NCBI GenBank assembly: GCA_017882715.1
Contig: JADGOY010000021.1
Coordinates: 1 to 34,193, forward strand
Length of the DNA: 34,193 nucleotides
Direction: 5' to 3'
DNA from: Nakamurella sp.
GTDB lineage: Bacteria; Actinomycetota; Actinomycetes; Mycobacteriales; Nakamurellaceae
Below are positions 1-9,887 of this stretch, in pieces. The translations under genes were made by a program, and so were the position numbers. Under the pieces are notes generated by a model. The model did not search any database, was not told the origin of the DNA, and saw only the letters and a program-made list of their open reading frames with translations. Within the stretch, counting starts at the first letter, position 1. Each line of letters starts with the position of its first letter.

Positions 1-23
1 GGCGCCCGCCCCGGCGAGGCCCT

Positions 24-95
24 TGGGGTATGGTGTAATTGGCAACACAGCTGATTCTGGTTCAGCCATTCTAGGTTCGAGTCCTAGTACCCCAG
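24..95 (+). tRNA. tRNA-Gln (anticodon CTG)
   Basis: The sequence folds as a full cloverleaf. The 7-bp acceptor stem pairs 24-30 with 88-94. The D stem is GTGT/ACAC (33-36 with 45-48). The anticodon stem GCTGA/TCAGC (50-54 with 62-66) encloses loop TTCTGGT with anticodon CTG at 57-59, which reads CAG (Gln). The T loop contains TTCGAGT. Discriminator base is G95 and CCA is not encoded. The pairing is complete, so the call is firm. Confidence 0.96.
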
Positions 96-218
96 CGGAT
101 CTGACGCTGATCGGGCATTGTCGTCGTAGGTGGTCGCCGTCCGTCAGCGCCCGATCGTCATGTAGCATCGTGTACCGGAATGATGCGCTCGCGGCGTCGT
201 CATTCCGATTGTTTCTAG

Positions 219-291
219 GGCCCCGTCGTCTAGCGGCCTAGGACGCCGCCCTCTCACGGCGGTAGCGAGGGTTCGAATCCCTTCGGGGCTA
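219..291 (+). tRNA. tRNA-Glu (anticodon CTC)
   Basis: Full cloverleaf. The acceptor stem pairs 219-225 with 284-290, with a G-U pair at position 1-72. The anticodon stem CCGCC/GGCGG (246-250 with 258-262) encloses loop CTCTCAC with anticodon CTC at 253-255, which reads GAG (Glu). The T stem-loop is GAGGG-TTCGAAT-CCCTT. Discriminator base is A291 and CCA is not encoded. It lies 123 bases after tRNA-Gln on the same strand, so the two may be co-transcribed. Confidence 0.96.
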
Positions 292-426
292 CGCACGAAC
301 ACTTGTCCAGGCGCTGCGCGCCGCCGTGGGGGCGGAAGATGCGCTGCCGGGGTCGGCGGTGGGAGGGGTGCCGGGGGCGAATTTTCGTGTCACGTCAGGC
401 ACTCGCTGAGCGGCCGGCACACCGCA

Positions 427-446
427 GCGGCGGGATGCCCCGCCGC
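427..446 (-). terminator. Hairpin after the IclR-type gene
   Basis: A perfect 8-bp stem, GCGGCGGG paired with CCCGCCGC around a 4-base ATGC loop, begins 3 bases beyond the stop codon of the minus-strand regulator. There is no T tract on either side, so if it terminates transcription it is of the U-less type common in high-GC actinobacteria. It could also limit read-through from the tRNA genes on the opposite strand. Confidence 0.55.
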
Positions 447-449
447 GCC

Positions 450-1151
450 TCACAGCCGGGCCGTCAGCGCGTCAGCAGCTTCCACCAGGTCCCCGGCCCA
501 CCGGGCGCCAGGGCGCCGGCCGATTCGCTCGACGGGACCGGACACGGAAACCGCGGCGATCACCGACCCGTTGGGAGCGCGCACGGGTGCAGAGACAGAC
601 GCCACTCCGGGCTCTCGTTCCGCAACTGACTGCGCCCATCCGCGGCGGCGGACCTCCGCCAGCGTCCGTTCGGTGAAGGTGGCGTCGGGTAGCATCGCCC
701 GCTGCGTGGATCGGTCGGCCCAGGCCACCAGGACCTTGGCGCCTGAACCGGCATTCATCGGCAGTCGCGCACCGAGCGGAACGGTGTCGCGCAACCCGGC
801 GACCGGTTCGGCCACCGCGATGCAGATCCGCGCCAGCCCGTCGGGTCGGTAGACCTGGACGCTCTCACCGGTTCGGTCGCGCAGCCGCGGCAACACCTCC
901 GCCGACGCGTTGACCAGGGGATCGGGAGCGCCGGCGGCCAGCACGGCCAGATAGGGGCCGGGACACCAGCGGCCGTTGCTGTCCCGGGCCAGCAGTCCGT
1001 GTACCTCGAGCCCAACCGCCAGGCGGTGGGCGGTTGCCCGGGGTAAGCCCGTGGCGGCGCACAGATCGGCCAGTCCGGCGGGTGCTGCGGTCGTCGCCCG
1101 AAGCACTTGGACCGCTTTGTCCAACACGCCGATGCCGCTATGCTGTCCCAT
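450..1151 (-). CDS. IclR-family transcriptional regulator of leucine biosynthesis (NdgR/LtbR-like)
   Basis: The protein is 233 residues, typical for IclR regulators. Residues about 7-65 form the winged helix-turn-helix ([12 protein letters not shown], then [22 protein letters not shown]). Residues 75-230 match the effector-binding domain ([17 protein letters not shown]-like region, [15 protein letters not shown], and the [11 protein letters not shown] end). It is transcribed divergently from leuC. In Streptomyces (NdgR) and Corynebacterium (LtbR) the IclR regulator in this position controls leuCD and amino-acid metabolism, so the same role is inferred here. No Shine-Dalgarno sequence precedes the ATG, but a TAGTAT box lies about 6 bases before it, suggesting leaderless translation. 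The effector ligand is not evident. Confidence 0.88.
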   Translation of the reverse strand: MGQHSGIGVLDKAVQVLRATTAAPAGLADLCAATGLPRATAHRLAVGLEVHGLLARDSNGRWCPGPYLAVLAAGAPDPLVNASAEVLPRLRDRTGESVQVYRPDGLARICIAVAEPVAGLRDTVPLGARLPMNAGSGAKVLVAWADRSTQRAMLPDATFTERTLAEVRRRGWAQSVAEREPGVASVSAPVRAPNGSVIAAVSVSGPVERIGRRPGARWAGDLVEAADALTARL

Positions 1152-1157
1152 GCAGCG

Positions 1158-1163
1158 ATACTA
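1158..1163 (-). promoter_or_regulatory. Putative -10 box (TAGTAT) for a leaderless IclR-type transcript
   Basis: On the minus strand TAGTAT lies 6 bases before the ATG at 1151, the spacing expected when transcription begins at the start codon. No purine-rich ribosome-binding site is present. A TTGGAC hexamer (complement of 1184-1189) is 20 bases further upstream, a long spacer for a -35 element. The same 135-bp gap must also carry the leuC promoter and the regulator's operator. Confidence 0.45.
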
Positions 1164-1286
1164 GTTTCCCGCATGCTGAGATGTCCAAAGACCGGGACGG
1201 CGCCCGGTGCCGACCGCGACAAGATGTCCCGGCTCTCATCGCCTCGCCGGATGGCAGTTGGCGCAGCGACATACGAAAGGTCGGCA

Positions 1287-2723
1287 ATGGGGCAGACACT
1301 CGCCGAAAAGGTATGGGCAGCACACGTGGTGCACGCGGCGCAGGGCGAGCCGGACCTGCTCTACATCGATCTCCACCTCGTGCACGAGGTCACCAGTCCG
1401 CAGGCCTTCGACGGGCTCCGGCAGACCGGCCGCCCGGTGCGGCGGCCGGATCTCACCCTGGCGACCGAGGACCACAACGTCCCCACCCTCGGGATCGACC
1501 TGTTGATCGCTGATCCGGTTTCGCGGACCCAGGTCGACACGCTGCGGGCGAATTGCGCCGAATTCGGCGTCCGGCTGTTCCCGATGGGGAATGCAGAGCA
1601 GGGAATCGTCCACGTCGTCGGTCCGCAACTGGGATTGACCCAGCCGGGAATGACGATTGTCTGTGGCGACTCGCACACCTCCACCCACGGAGCTTTCGGT
1701 GCCCTTGCCTTCGGCATCGGAACCAGCGAGGTGGAACACGTGCTGGCCACTCAGACCTTGCCGTTGAAGCCATTCCGGACGATGGCCATCACCGTCGAGG
1801 GTGCGCTCGCTCCCGGTGTGACGGCCAAGGACATCATTCTGGCGGTGATCGCCAAGATCGGCACCGGCGGCGGTCAGGGCTACGTGTTGGAATACCGCGG
1901 CGAAGCAATCCGGGCCCTGTCCATGGAAGGCCGCATGACGATTTGCAACATGTCGATCGAGGCGGGCGCCCGGGCGGGGATGATCGCCCCGGACGAGACC
2001 ACGTTCGGCTACATCGCGGGCCGCGATCACGCACCCAGCGGCGCGCTCTGGGACGAGGCGGTGGCGTACTGGTCGAGCCTGGTCACCGATGACGACGCGG
2101 TCTTCGACGCGGAGGTGGTGATCGATGCGGCGGCGCTGACCCCGTTCGTCACCTGGGGGACGAATCCGGGTCAGGGGCTGCCGCTGTCGGCATCGGTTCC
2201 CGATCCGGAGGCCATCGGCGACGACAACGAGCGGATCAACGCGGAGCGTGCGCTGGAATACATGGGGCTGGAAGCCGGCACGCTGCTGCGCGATATCCGG
2301 GTGGACACGGTCTTTTTGGGATCCTGCACCAACGGACGGATCGAGGATCTGCGCGCCGCGGCGGATATTCTGCGCGGTCGGCACATCGACCCGAACCTGC
2401 GGATGCTGGTGGTGCCCGGCTCGATGCGGGTCAAGGTTCAGGCGGAAGCGGAGGGACTGGACACGATTTTCACCGACGCCGGTGCGGAGTGGCGGAGCGC
2501 CGGTTGCTCGATGTGCCTGGGAATGAATCCGGATCAGCTGAGCCCCGGCGAACGCAGCGCCTCGACATCGAACCGCAATTTCGAGGGACGGCAAGGCAAG
2601 GGTGGCCGCACCCATCTGGTGTCGCCGCTGGTCGCTGCGGCCACGGCTGTCCGCGGCACCCTCTCGTCACCGGCCGATCTCGAACCGGTCGGCGCGTTGA
2701 CCTCGGCCGGGCCCGCACGCTGA
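1287..2723 (+). CDS. leuC: 3-isopropylmalate dehydratase, large subunit
   Basis: LeuC and LeuD form isopropylmalate isomerase, which converts 2-isopropylmalate to 3-isopropylmalate in cytoplasmic leucine synthesis. The protein is 478 residues, normal for bacterial LeuC. The three 4Fe-4S ligand cysteines are visible: C347 in GSCTNGR, and C407 and C410 in GCSMCLGMN. Aconitase-family motifs such as [20 protein letters not shown] are intact. The ATG at 1287 is chosen because GAAAGG sits 6 bases upstream and the product then begins [10 protein letters not shown], as in known LeuC. Starts further upstream would overlap the divergent regulator. leuD follows after 88 bases and is probably in the same transcript. 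Confidence 0.97.
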   Translation: MGQTLAEKVWAAHVVHAAQGEPDLLYIDLHLVHEVTSPQAFDGLRQTGRPVRRPDLTLATEDHNVPTLGIDLLIADPVSRTQVDTLRANCAEFGVRLFPMGNAEQGIVHVVGPQLGLTQPGMTIVCGDSHTSTHGAFGALAFGIGTSEVEHVLATQTLPLKPFRTMAITVEGALAPGVTAKDIILAVIAKIGTGGGQGYVLEYRGEAIRALSMEGRMTICNMSIEAGARAGMIAPDETTFGYIAGRDHAPSGALWDEAVAYWSSLVTDDDAVFDAEVVIDAAALTPFVTWGTNPGQGLPLSASVPDPEAIGDDNERINAERALEYMGLEAGTLLRDIRVDTVFLGSCTNGRIEDLRAAADILRGRHIDPNLRMLVVPGSMRVKVQAEAEGLDTIFTDAGAEWRSAGCSMCLGMNPDQLSPGERSASTSNRNFEGRQGKGGRTHLVSPLVAAATAVRGTLSSPADLEPVGALTSAGPAR

Positions 2724-2811
2724 GCGGGCCGCACCGCTCCGGACGGCCCATGAACGCCCTCTGTACAGACCTGGATTTCCGGACGACCCGCAGCCGCCAC
2801 AGGAGACAACG

Positions 2812-3399
2812 ATGGACGCCTTCCACACCCACACCGGGGTCGGGATTCCGCTGCGCCGCAGCAACGTGGACACCGACCAGATCATCCCGGCGGTGTACCT
2901 CAAGCGGATCACCCGCACCGGCTTCGAAGACGGACTGTTCGCCGCGTGGCGCTCGGACCCCACCTTCGTGCTGAACCAGCCGGCTTTCTCATCGGGTTCG
3001 GTGCTGGTGGCCGGACCGGATTTCGGTACCGGCTCCTCGCGCGAGCACGCGGTCTGGGCGCTGTTGGACTACGGCATCAGGGTGGTCATTTCGTCCAGAT
3101 TCGCCGACATCTTCCGCGGCAACTCGAGTAAGGGCGGATTGCTTGCCGCAGAGGTGACTCAGGACGATGTCGAGTTGTTGTGGAAGCTGCTGGAGAACGA
3201 GCCCGGCGCCAGCGTGACGGTCGACCTGGAGCAGCAGACCATTGCCGCGAGGTCTCTGGTGATCGGTTTCAAGATCGATCCGTACACCCGTTGGAGGCTG
3301 CTGGAGGGGTGGGATGACATTTCCCTGACCCTGCGACATGCCGATGAGATCAGCGAATTTGAGATCGGTCGGCCCGCGTTCGCCCCGACGACGCGGTGA
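2812..3399 (+). CDS. leuD: 3-isopropylmalate dehydratase, small subunit
   Basis: LeuD is the swivelling small subunit that completes the isopropylmalate isomerase active site with LeuC. The protein is 195 residues, the usual length. The opening [24 protein letters not shown] and the active-site segment [13 protein letters not shown] are typical of the family. An AGGAGA ribosome-binding site lies 6 bases before the ATG. It is co-directional with leuC and presumably controlled by the divergent IclR-type regulator. After the stop codon a TTCGTCA/TGACGAA inverted repeat begins within 20 bases. Confidence 0.97.
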   Translation: MDAFHTHTGVGIPLRRSNVDTDQIIPAVYLKRITRTGFEDGLFAAWRSDPTFVLNQPAFSSGSVLVAGPDFGTGSSREHAVWALLDYGIRVVISSRFADIFRGNSSKGGLLAAEVTQDDVELLWKLLENEPGASVTVDLEQQTIAARSLVIGFKIDPYTRWRLLEGWDDISLTLRHADEISEFEIGRPAFAPTTR

Positions 3400-3414
3400 G
3401 CCGCATCCTCGCTG

Positions 3415-3438
3415 TTCGTCATCGGTTTAGCTGACGAA
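3415..3438. repeat. Inverted repeat TTCGTCA-N10-TGACGAA after leuD
   Basis: Two perfect 7-base arms (3415-3421 and 3432-3438) flank a 10-base centre. It may be a weak stem-loop ending the leuCD transcript or an operator in the 257-base gap before hup. No T run follows. The rest of the gap (3439-3656) shows no open frame that looks coding. Confidence 0.4.
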
Positions 3439-3656
3439 ACACAGTGCCCAGTAAGCAGTTTCGCGAAAGACTGGCCCTTCCAAGGAGTGCCGCCAGACGC
3501 GCCAGAACACCCCCAAGATGCCTCCAGAGGGCATGAGAACCCTTAGAACACACAGGATCCTGGGCGTGGCGGGCTGGCGCTTCAGCGATTTTGCGCCTAC
3601 CGTTTGCGGTCAATCGGCCCCCAACTGCCGTGGGCCGGAGAGTCCTGGGAGGGACC

Positions 3657-4271
3657 GTGAACAAAACCGATCTGATCAACCAGCTCGCCGAACGGTTGAA
3701 TGGCGACAAGAAGGCCGCCCAGACCGCGGTCGAAGGCTTCATCGACCTGGTACAGCGCGAGGTTCAGCGCGGCCGGAACGTCTCGATCTCAGGCTTCGGT
3801 GTCTTCGAAAAGCGGGCGCGCGCGTCACGGACCGCGCGTAACCCGCGGACCGGCGAGGCGGTCAAGGTCAAGAAGACCACAGTGCCGGCATTCCGTCCCG
3901 GAAAGTACTTCAAGGACGTCATCTCCGGGTCGGTGAAACTGCCGAAGGCGACCGGGAAGCCGACCAGCGCGCGGGCCGCCGCCGCAGCAGCCAAGGCTTC
4001 CGCGCCCGCGGCCGCGACCCCGAAGACCACCAGGGCTCCGCGGGCGACCGCCGCGGCGAAGCCCAAGACCGCACCGCGCACCCGCGCGGCCGCCGCCAAG
4101 ACGGCTCCGGCCGGCACCACCGCGCGCACCCGCGCCGCCGCCGCGAAACCGGCATCCGCTGCGGCCAATTCGACGACCACGCGGGCGACGCGCGCCACCA
4201 CGGCCAAAGCCGCCGCTACGGCCAAGGCGCCTGCGACCCGCCGGACGCCGGCGAAGGCCGCAGCCAAGTAG
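3657..4271 (+). CDS. hup: HU-type nucleoid protein with Ala/Lys/Arg-rich C-terminal tail
   Basis: This is a histone-like DNA-binding protein of the nucleoid. Residues 1-90 are a canonical HU fold: NKTDLINQLAERL start, the GFGVFEKRARASRTARNPRTGE beta-arm region, and the VPAFRPGKYFKD end. Residues from about 95 to 204 are a low-complexity tail of Ala with Lys, Arg, Thr and Pro, as in mycobacterial HupB/Hlp and some Streptomyces HU proteins; the tail probably contacts DNA and is disordered. The GTG at 3657 is chosen because it gives the conserved HU start and has GGGAGG 3 bases upstream. A longer frame upstream would add residues with no HU similarity. It lies between leuD and mutT1 exactly as in mycobacteria. 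Confidence 0.95.
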   Translation: MNKTDLINQLAERLNGDKKAAQTAVEGFIDLVQREVQRGRNVSISGFGVFEKRARASRTARNPRTGEAVKVKKTTVPAFRPGKYFKDVISGSVKLPKATGKPTSARAAAAAAKASAPAAATPKTTRAPRATAAAKPKTAPRTRAAAAKTAPAGTTARTRAAAAKPASAAANSTTTRATRATTAKAAATAKAPATRRTPAKAAAK

Positions 4272-4400
4272 TCGCACGGCGGATCCGCGGGGTCGAGCAC
4301 GCAAAGGATCCCAAGACGGTCATCTCACGCCGGCCGACGCCAGTTCAACAGGCGGCTGAGTCGGTGTCCGCCAGGGGGTGGTTTCCGCCAGCGGGCCGCG

Positions 4401-5318
4401 TCAGACGATCGGTGCCGGGTACGGATCTGCCTGCACCAGCCTGCGGTCCTCGAAACACAGGTACCAGTAGGCGGCTTTGGGGGTGCTCACCTGGCCCACC
4501 GCCAGATCCGAGCGTCCGGCCAGGGATTTCACCACGCCGGGGATGACGCCGCCCTGACTGCACACCACCGCGCAGGCGCCCGCCGGTTCGGCGCTCGCGA
4601 GTTCGACCAACAGCCGACGTGCGCCGGCCGGGTCGTCACGATAAGCATCTTCGGCCAGCAACGACCCGGTGCTGATGGGTAGCCCGAGCTTGTCGGCAAG
4701 CGGTGCGACGGTGGCCCGGCACCGTTCCAGTGGAGCGCTCAGCACCGCGCTCGGCGCAAAAACCGACAATTCCGCCACCAGCGCCTCCGCCTGCCGCCGG
4801 CCTTTCGCATCCAACGGCCGGGTTTCGTCGTCACCATCGTAGGACTCCCGATGACCCGCTCTGCCGTGTCGCAGCAGCACCACAGCGGGCAGGTCAGCGG
4901 GTTCCAGCGCGAAGGTGCCCAGCACCGCCCGATCGAACTCGTACGTCATCCGTTCCGTGGCCTTCGCCGGCGGCAACCATTCCAGTCGGTCCACCTCCTT
5001 GTTGGGGGTGAACGCTCCGCCGATGCTGCGAGCGGCGAAGTACTGCACTGTTTTCGGCCCGGTAGGCACCTGATAGGACACCGTGGTCAGCGACCGGCCG
5101 ATGGCCGCGGTGAATCCGGTCTCCTCCTGCACCTCCCGGGCAGCCGTGACCGGCGGGACCTCGCCTGCCTCGGCCTTGCCCTTGGGCAGCGACCAATCGT
5201 CGTACCGGGGCCGACGCACGAGCGCCACGCGGACGCCGTAACGCCGAGAAGGACGCCACAGCACCGCACCCGCAGCACGGATGACGGTGCCCGACCCGTC
5301 CGTGGGTGACGGACTCAT
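4401..5318 (-). CDS. mutT1: MutT1-like Nudix hydrolase fused to a histidine phosphatase domain
   Basis: The protein is 305 residues. Residues about 8-140 form a Nudix domain with the complete box GKAEAGE...REVQEETGF. Residues about 155-305 form a histidine-phosphatase domain with the RHG motif ([11 protein letters not shown]) and [10 protein letters not shown]. In mycobacterial MutT1 this arrangement degrades 8-oxo-GTP/8-oxo-dGTP and diadenosine polyphosphates. The second catalytic histidine of the phosphatase superfamily (SHG) is replaced by SQGGVIPG; from memory mycobacterial MutT1 also has glutamine here. The ATG at 5318 overlaps the ppk stop by 4 bases (ATGA), so translation is probably coupled. 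Earlier in-frame starts would lie inside ppk and add unrelated residues. Confidence 0.93.
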   Translation of the reverse strand: MSPSPTDGSGTVIRAAGAVLWRPSRRYGVRVALVRRPRYDDWSLPKGKAEAGEVPPVTAAREVQEETGFTAAIGRSLTTVSYQVPTGPKTVQYFAARSIGGAFTPNKEVDRLEWLPPAKATERMTYEFDRAVLGTFALEPADLPAVVLLRHGRAGHRESYDGDDETRPLDAKGRRQAEALVAELSVFAPSAVLSAPLERCRATVAPLADKLGLPISTGSLLAEDAYRDDPAGARRLLVELASAEPAGACAVVCSQGGVIPGVVKSLAGRSDLAVGQVSTPKAAYWYLCFEDRRLVQADPYPAPIV

Positions 5319-7681
5319 TCCGCCCGGGCGTTGCCCCGTCGGAGCAACTCCTCCTGGATGTCCTTGCCGGGTCCATCCGCCGGGGACATGGTCCAGCCGT
5401 CCGGACCCAGGATCCAGCAACGGGTATCCGCCCGGGTGATCATCTCGAACAGCGCCGCCAACCGGTCGGTGGCGGCCTTGTCCTTGACCTGCACCAGCGC
5501 CTCGACGCGGCGATCGAGGTTGCGGTGCATCATGTCGGCACTGCCGATCCAGTACTCCTCCTGGCCGGCGGCCAATTCGGCGGGATCGCCCTGGTCGGTC
5601 CGCTCACCCTCGCCGGCGGCCTGCGTGCCCGCACCGGAATCGACCGCGCTGCCGTGCCCGTTGCGGAAGAAGAAGATCCGGGAGTGTTCCAGGAAGCGGC
5701 CGACGATGGAGCGCACGGTGATGTTCTCGCTCAGCCCCGGCACACCCGCCCGCAAGGCGCAGATCCCGCGGACCGTCAGGTCGACGGTGACGCCGGCCCG
5801 CGACGCGCGGTACAGCGCGTCGATGACGCCTTCGTCGACGATCGAATTCATCTTCAACCGCACCAGTCCGCCCCGGCCCGCGCGCTGATGTTCGATCTCG
5901 CGCTCGATCCGCGCAACGATGCCGCTGCGGATGGAATGCGGGGCCACCAGCAGGTTGCGGTATTCGGTCTGCCGCGAATATCCGGTCAGGACGTTGAACA
6001 GGTCGGTCAGGTCGGCGCCGATATCGGCGTCGGCCGTCAGCAGTCCGAGATCCTCGTAGATACGGGCGGTCTTGGGGTTGTAGTTGCCGGTTCCGATGTG
6101 GCAGTAACGGCGCAGCGTCTTGCCCTCCTGGCGGATCACCAGGGCCGTCTTGCAATGCGTCTTGAGCCCCACCAATCCGTAGACCACATGCACGCCGGCC
6201 CGTTCCAGGGCCTTGGCCCAAGAGATGTTGGCCTGTTCGTCAAATCGCGCCTTGATCTCCACCAGGGCAACCACCTGCTTACCGGCAGCGGCCGCCTGAA
6301 TCAGCGCATCGACAATCGGGGAATCACCGGAGGTGCGGTACAGCGTTTGTTTGATGGCCAACACGCGCGGATCGGCTGCGGCCTGCTCGATAAATCGCTG
6401 CACGGTAGTGGCAAATGACTCGTATGGGTGATGCAGTAACACGTCCGTCTCGCGCAGGGTCGCAAAAACGCTCTTCGGTATCTCCCCTTCGGCGAAAGCC
6501 GGATTGGTGGCCGGCACGAACGGGGCGTCCTTGATGGCCGGTCGATCCAATCCGTACAACTGCCACAGGCTCGACAGATCCAGCAGGCCGGGCACTTCCA
6601 CCGCGTCGGCAGGGTCGACGTCCAGTTCCTGCAACAGCCGCGTCAACAGCCTCTCGCTGGTGGTGTCGGTGATTTCCAGTCGCACCGGCGGGCCGAACCG
6701 TCGTCGCGCCAGTTCCCGCTCCAGCGCCTGCAGCAAATCCTCGTCGCGGTCCTCCTCGACCTCCAGGTCGGCATTGCGGGTGACCCGGAAAACCTGATGC
6801 TCGGAGACATCCATGCCGGGAAACAGCTCGACGAGGTGAGCCGCGATGAGATCTTCCAGGGGCAGGAAATCGTCGACGCCCCGGGTAACCCTTACGAAAC
6901 GGTCCACATTGTTGGGCACCTTGACGCGCGCGAACCTTTCCAGACCCGTTTCCGGATCCCGCACCACGATCGCCATGTTGAGACTGAGTCCGGAAATGTA
7001 CGGGAAAGGATGAGCGGGATCGACGGCCAGCGGGGTGAGCACCGGGAAGATCTGCGTCGTGAAGTATTCAGCGAGTCGCTCCCGGCCGGCCACGTCGATC
7101 GACTCCCAGTGCACGATCCGGATGCCGGCCTCGACCAGCGCCGGCAGCACGTCGTCGGCGAAACAGCGGCCCTGGCGTTCCACCAGTTCCTGGGTGCGCG
7201 CCGAGATCAACGCCAACTGCTGGGAGGCGGTCAGCCCATCGGCACTGGTGACCGACAAGCCCATTTCCCGCCGGCGCTTCAGACCGGCCACCCGGACCAT
7301 GTAGAACTCGTCCAGGTTCGACGCGAAGATGGCCAGGAACTTGGCCCGCTCCAGCAATGGCTGGCTCCGGTCCTCGGCCAGGGCCAGCACCCTGGCGTTG
7401 AAGTCCAGCCAGCTCAGCTCCCGGTTGGAGAACCGGTCGGTGGGCAGCGGATCGTCATTGCCCGTCCCGGCGTCGCGGCGAGCGGGTGCGCTCGTCACCA
7501 TGTGGAACGGCTCGATGGCCTCCGCCTCGACGATGGTGGTCCCGCCACCGTTCCCCTCGCGCGGCACCGGGGTCGTGGTCGTCGCCCTCGCGGAGCCCGC
7601 GGTCGTCGCCTGGGCGGGTGATGACGATGCTCCCGCGGCGGAACTGCTGGTGGTCGACCCGGTCCCTCTGCTGGTGGTCAC
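5315..7681 (-). CDS. ppk: Polyphosphate kinase (PPK1)
   Basis: PPK1 reversibly polymerises the ATP gamma-phosphate into inorganic polyphosphate. With the GTG at 7681 the protein is 788 residues. Residues 1-82 are Ser/Thr/Ala/Gly-rich and probably disordered. The conserved protein begins at [16 protein letters not shown]. The autophosphorylated histidine is H528 in [20 protein letters not shown], and the second active-site histidine is H719 in [15 protein letters not shown]. The start is uncertain: no good Shine-Dalgarno precedes the GTG, although a GAGAAT box 6 bases upstream would fit a leaderless message, and an internal ATG (residue 61) would give a more usual length of 728. The gene overlaps mutT1 by 4 bases and diverges from plsC. 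Confidence 0.95.
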   Translation of the reverse strand: MTTSRGTGSTTSSSAAGASSSPAQATTAGSARATTTTPVPREGNGGGTTIVEAEAIEPFHMVTSAPARRDAGTGNDDPLPTDRFSNRELSWLDFNARVLALAEDRSQPLLERAKFLAIFASNLDEFYMVRVAGLKRRREMGLSVTSADGLTASQQLALISARTQELVERQGRCFADDVLPALVEAGIRIVHWESIDVAGRERLAEYFTTQIFPVLTPLAVDPAHPFPYISGLSLNMAIVVRDPETGLERFARVKVPNNVDRFVRVTRGVDDFLPLEDLIAAHLVELFPGMDVSEHQVFRVTRNADLEVEEDRDEDLLQALERELARRRFGPPVRLEITDTTSERLLTRLLQELDVDPADAVEVPGLLDLSSLWQLYGLDRPAIKDAPFVPATNPAFAEGEIPKSVFATLRETDVLLHHPYESFATTVQRFIEQAAADPRVLAIKQTLYRTSGDSPIVDALIQAAAAGKQVVALVEIKARFDEQANISWAKALERAGVHVVYGLVGLKTHCKTALVIRQEGKTLRRYCHIGTGNYNPKTARIYEDLGLLTADADIGADLTDLFNVLTGYSRQTEYRNLLVAPHSIRSGIVARIEREIEHQRAGRGGLVRLKMNSIVDEGVIDALYRASRAGVTVDLTVRGICALRAGVPGLSENITVRSIVGRFLEHSRIFFFRNGHGSAVDSGAGTQAAGEGERTDQGDPAELAAGQEEYWIGSADMMHRNLDRRVEALVQVKDKAATDRLAALFEMITRADTRCWILGPDGWTMSPADGPGKDIQEELLRRGNARAE

Positions 7682-7847
7682 CCTGTCATTCTCACGTGTC
7701 CGGAGTGTCCAGTGCCACACCACCCGGTGAACGGCAGATATCGCCTGGCTCGGGTTCCGTGCCGGCAAGGCCATAGGGTGATCGGCAAACGCCGGCGCGG
7801 GCGCTCCGGCGTCTGGCCGCCCGCGGGCGCTGGAGAAGGAGCCGAGA

Positions 7848-8750
7848 GTGGCGCGCAGTCCCTGGTACGAGAAAGGCAACGCCTGGCTGACTTTTTGCCA
7901 GGTCGTCATGTATCCGTCGGCATTCCTGCTCGGCCGTAAGCGCGTCGTCGGGTCGGACAAGTTGTCCCGCAGCGGCGGGTACCTACTGGTTGCCAACCAC
8001 ATCTCGCACCTCGACCCGCTGTACGACTCGGTGGTGGTCCGGCAGGCCGGCCGGGTGCCGCGGTTCCTGGCCAAGGCGTCACTGTGGAAGGCGCCCGTGC
8101 TGGGCCGGGCACTGGCCAATACGGAGCAGATCCCGGTGAAACGCAGCGGCGCAGGCGCCGGCCAGGCAAGCCTGGAGAAGGCCACCGCAGCGCTGCGCAA
8201 CGGGAAGCTGGTGCTGATCTATCCGGAGGGCACCGTCACCCGCGACCCGGACCACTGGCCGATGAAGCCGCGCCCTGGCGTCGGTGCCCTCGCGCTGAGC
8301 GGCGACTTCCCGGTGATCCCCATGGCGCATTGGGGGACTCACCAGGTGTACAGCTCCTATGTCGAGGGCCGGCGGTTTCACCCGCTGCCGCGCAAGGACA
8401 TTCACATCGTCATCGGCGATCCGATCGATCTGACGGAACTGCGCTCGCGGCCGGTGGACACGCGAGCGATCCGCGACGCCACGTTGCTGATCATGAACGC
8501 GCTGCGCGACATGGTGGCCGAGATCCGCCACGAGCCGGCGCCCACGGCGTATTTCGACCTCAAGAAGTCCGAACGGCTGGCGAGCCGGCAGGCCGAGAAG
8601 GCGGCTGCCTCCGCCGCGGCGGTGACCGGTGGGGTCGGGACCGGTGCGGCTGGGACCGGTGCGGCTGGGACCGGTGCGGCTGGGACCACCGAGACGGTGA
8701 CGCCTGCTGTGGGCGGTGCGCAGCAGTCCGGAGATGAGGCGATCAGTTGA
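7848..8750 (+). CDS. plsC: 1-acylglycerol-3-phosphate O-acyltransferase (PlsC family)
   Basis: The enzyme acylates lysophosphatidic acid to phosphatidic acid at the membrane. It is 300 residues. Acyltransferase motifs are in order: NHISHLDP (the HX4D catalytic pair), a [16 protein letters not shown] block, [10 protein letters not shown], and VIPMAHWGT. The GTG at 7848 has AGAAGGAG 7 bases upstream. The last 60 residues are Ala/Gly-rich and include a 15-bp tandem repeat (GTGAA unit). The stop codon overlaps the TTG start of gpsA (TTGA), which makes glycerol 3-phosphate, so the two consecutive steps of phospholipid entry are translationally coupled. The exact acyl acceptor is inferred from the family. 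Confidence 0.92.
   Translation: MARSPWYEKGNAWLTFCQVVMYPSAFLLGRKRVVGSDKLSRSGGYLLVANHISHLDPLYDSVVVRQAGRVPRFLAKASLWKAPVLGRALANTEQIPVKRSGAGAGQASLEKATAALRNGKLVLIYPEGTVTRDPDHWPMKPRPGVGALALSGDFPVIPMAHWGTHQVYSSYVEGRRFHPLPRKDIHIVIGDPIDLTELRSRPVDTRAIRDATLLIMNALRDMVAEIRHEPAPTAYFDLKKSERLASRQAEKAAASAAAVTGGVGTGAAGTGAAGTGAAGTTETVTPAVGGAQQSGDEAIS
8637..8681 (+). repeat. 15-bp tandem repeat, three copies, in the plsC tail
   Basis: The unit GGGACCGGTGCGGCT is repeated exactly three times (8637-8651, 8652-8666, 8667-8681), followed by a 6-base partial copy. It is in frame and encodes Gly-Thr-Gly-Ala-Ala repeats near the C-terminus of PlsC, outside the catalytic fold. The identity of the copies suggests recent slippage. 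Confidence 0.9.
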
Positions 8751-9766
8751 CCGCACCCGGCAGGCCGATCGAGCGCGTCGCGGTTCTCGGTGCCGGCTCC
8801 TGGGGGACCACCTACGCCAAGGTGCTGGCCGACGCGGGTCGTTCGGTGGTGCTGTGGGCGCGCCGCGATTCCATCGCGAAATCGGTGCGCGCCAAGCACG
8901 TCAACTCCGAGTACTTGCCCGGGATCGAACTGCCGACCTCCGTCAGCGCCACGTCCGACTTCGACGCCGCGCTCGCGGAGGTCGACGCAGTGGTGCTGGG
9001 CGTGCCGAGCCAGGCGCTGCGGGAGAACCTGCGGGTGTTCCGTGATTCGCTGCCCGACGAGGTGCCGATCGTGTCACTGGCCAAGGGGGTGGAGATCGGC
9101 ACCGGCCTGCGGATGAGCGAGGTCATCGAGCGCGTGGGCCAGGTCGACCCCAGGCGCATCGTGGTGCTGACCGGGCCGAACCTGGCGGTGGAGATCGCGT
9201 TGGGCCGGCCCACCGCGACCGTGCTCGCCTGCACCGACCACGAGCGGGCCGTCGCGGTACAGGTCGCGAGCGCGAATCGCTACTTCCGGCCATACACCAT
9301 CACCGACGTGATCGGGGCCGAGATCGCCGGCACCGGGAAGAACATCATTGCGCTGGCGTGCGGCATCGCCGATGGTCTCGGGCTCGGGTTGAACACCGCG
9401 GCCTCGCTGATCACCCGCGGACTCAACGAGGTGAGTCGGCTCGGGGTCGAACTCGGGGCCCAGCCGGCCACCTTCGCCGGACTGGCCGGTCTCGGTGACC
9501 TGGTGGCGACCTGCTGGTCGCCGCTGTCCCGTAACCGGACGCTGGGCGGCCGGCTGGCCGCCGGTATCGGGCTGGAGGCAGCGATGGAAGCGACCGGCGG
9601 CCAGGTTGCCGAGGGTGTCGTCAGCTGCCGTTCGGTCCGCGATCTCGCGCTGCGGCACCAGGTGGACATGCCGATCACCGAGGGTGTCTACCAGGTCTGC
9701 TACCGCCACCTGCCGCCGATGCAGATGATCCGGTACCTGACCGACCGCCCCCACTCACCGGAGTGA
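8747..9766 (+). CDS. gpsA: NAD(P)+-dependent glycerol-3-phosphate dehydrogenase
   Basis: GpsA reduces dihydroxyacetone phosphate to sn-glycerol 3-phosphate for phospholipid synthesis in the cytoplasm. The protein is 339 residues, the normal length. The nucleotide-binding loop [17 protein letters not shown] is at residues 11-27, and the catalytic lysine is K198 in [32 protein letters not shown] is also conserved. The start is TTG at 8747 overlapping the plsC stop codon (TTGA). The coupled arrangement means gpsA expression probably depends on plsC translation. ddl follows after 121 bases. Confidence 0.96.
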   Translation: MTAPGRPIERVAVLGAGSWGTTYAKVLADAGRSVVLWARRDSIAKSVRAKHVNSEYLPGIELPTSVSATSDFDAALAEVDAVVLGVPSQALRENLRVFRDSLPDEVPIVSLAKGVEIGTGLRMSEVIERVGQVDPRRIVVLTGPNLAVEIALGRPTATVLACTDHERAVAVQVASANRYFRPYTITDVIGAEIAGTGKNIIALACGIADGLGLGLNTAASLITRGLNEVSRLGVELGAQPATFAGLAGLGDLVATCWSPLSRNRTLGGRLAAGIGLEAAMEATGGQVAEGVVSCRSVRDLALRHQVDMPITEGVYQVCYRHLPPMQMIRYLTDRPHSPE

Positions 9767-9887
9767 GGTCGGCCCGATCTGCGGTGACGGCGGTGGCCGT
9801 CCGAGCAACGCGCTCGAAGCCCCGCTGCGGTGCTGAGTCGCGAGTCGGAGGCTCGACTGTGGCCTCGGGACCCTATGGTGGGACGCC

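Noticed and set aside
1164-1286. Leucine leader peptide or T-box before leuC
   Set aside because: No short frame with a run of leucine codons and no T-box sequence is seen. Control by the divergent IclR-type protein explains the arrangement better.
1236-2615. A 459-codon minus-strand frame
   Set aside because: It is the complement of leuC, whose product has intact iron-sulphur motifs. The antisense product shows no domain.
4279-4288. GCGGATCCGC palindrome after hup
   Set aside because: A 10-bp palindrome is expected by chance at this GC, and there is no loop for a terminator.
3764-4300. Alanine/valine-rich minus-strand frame resembling a membrane protein
   Set aside because: It is the antisense of the Ala/Lys/Arg-rich HU tail, whose composition makes the complement look hydrophobic.
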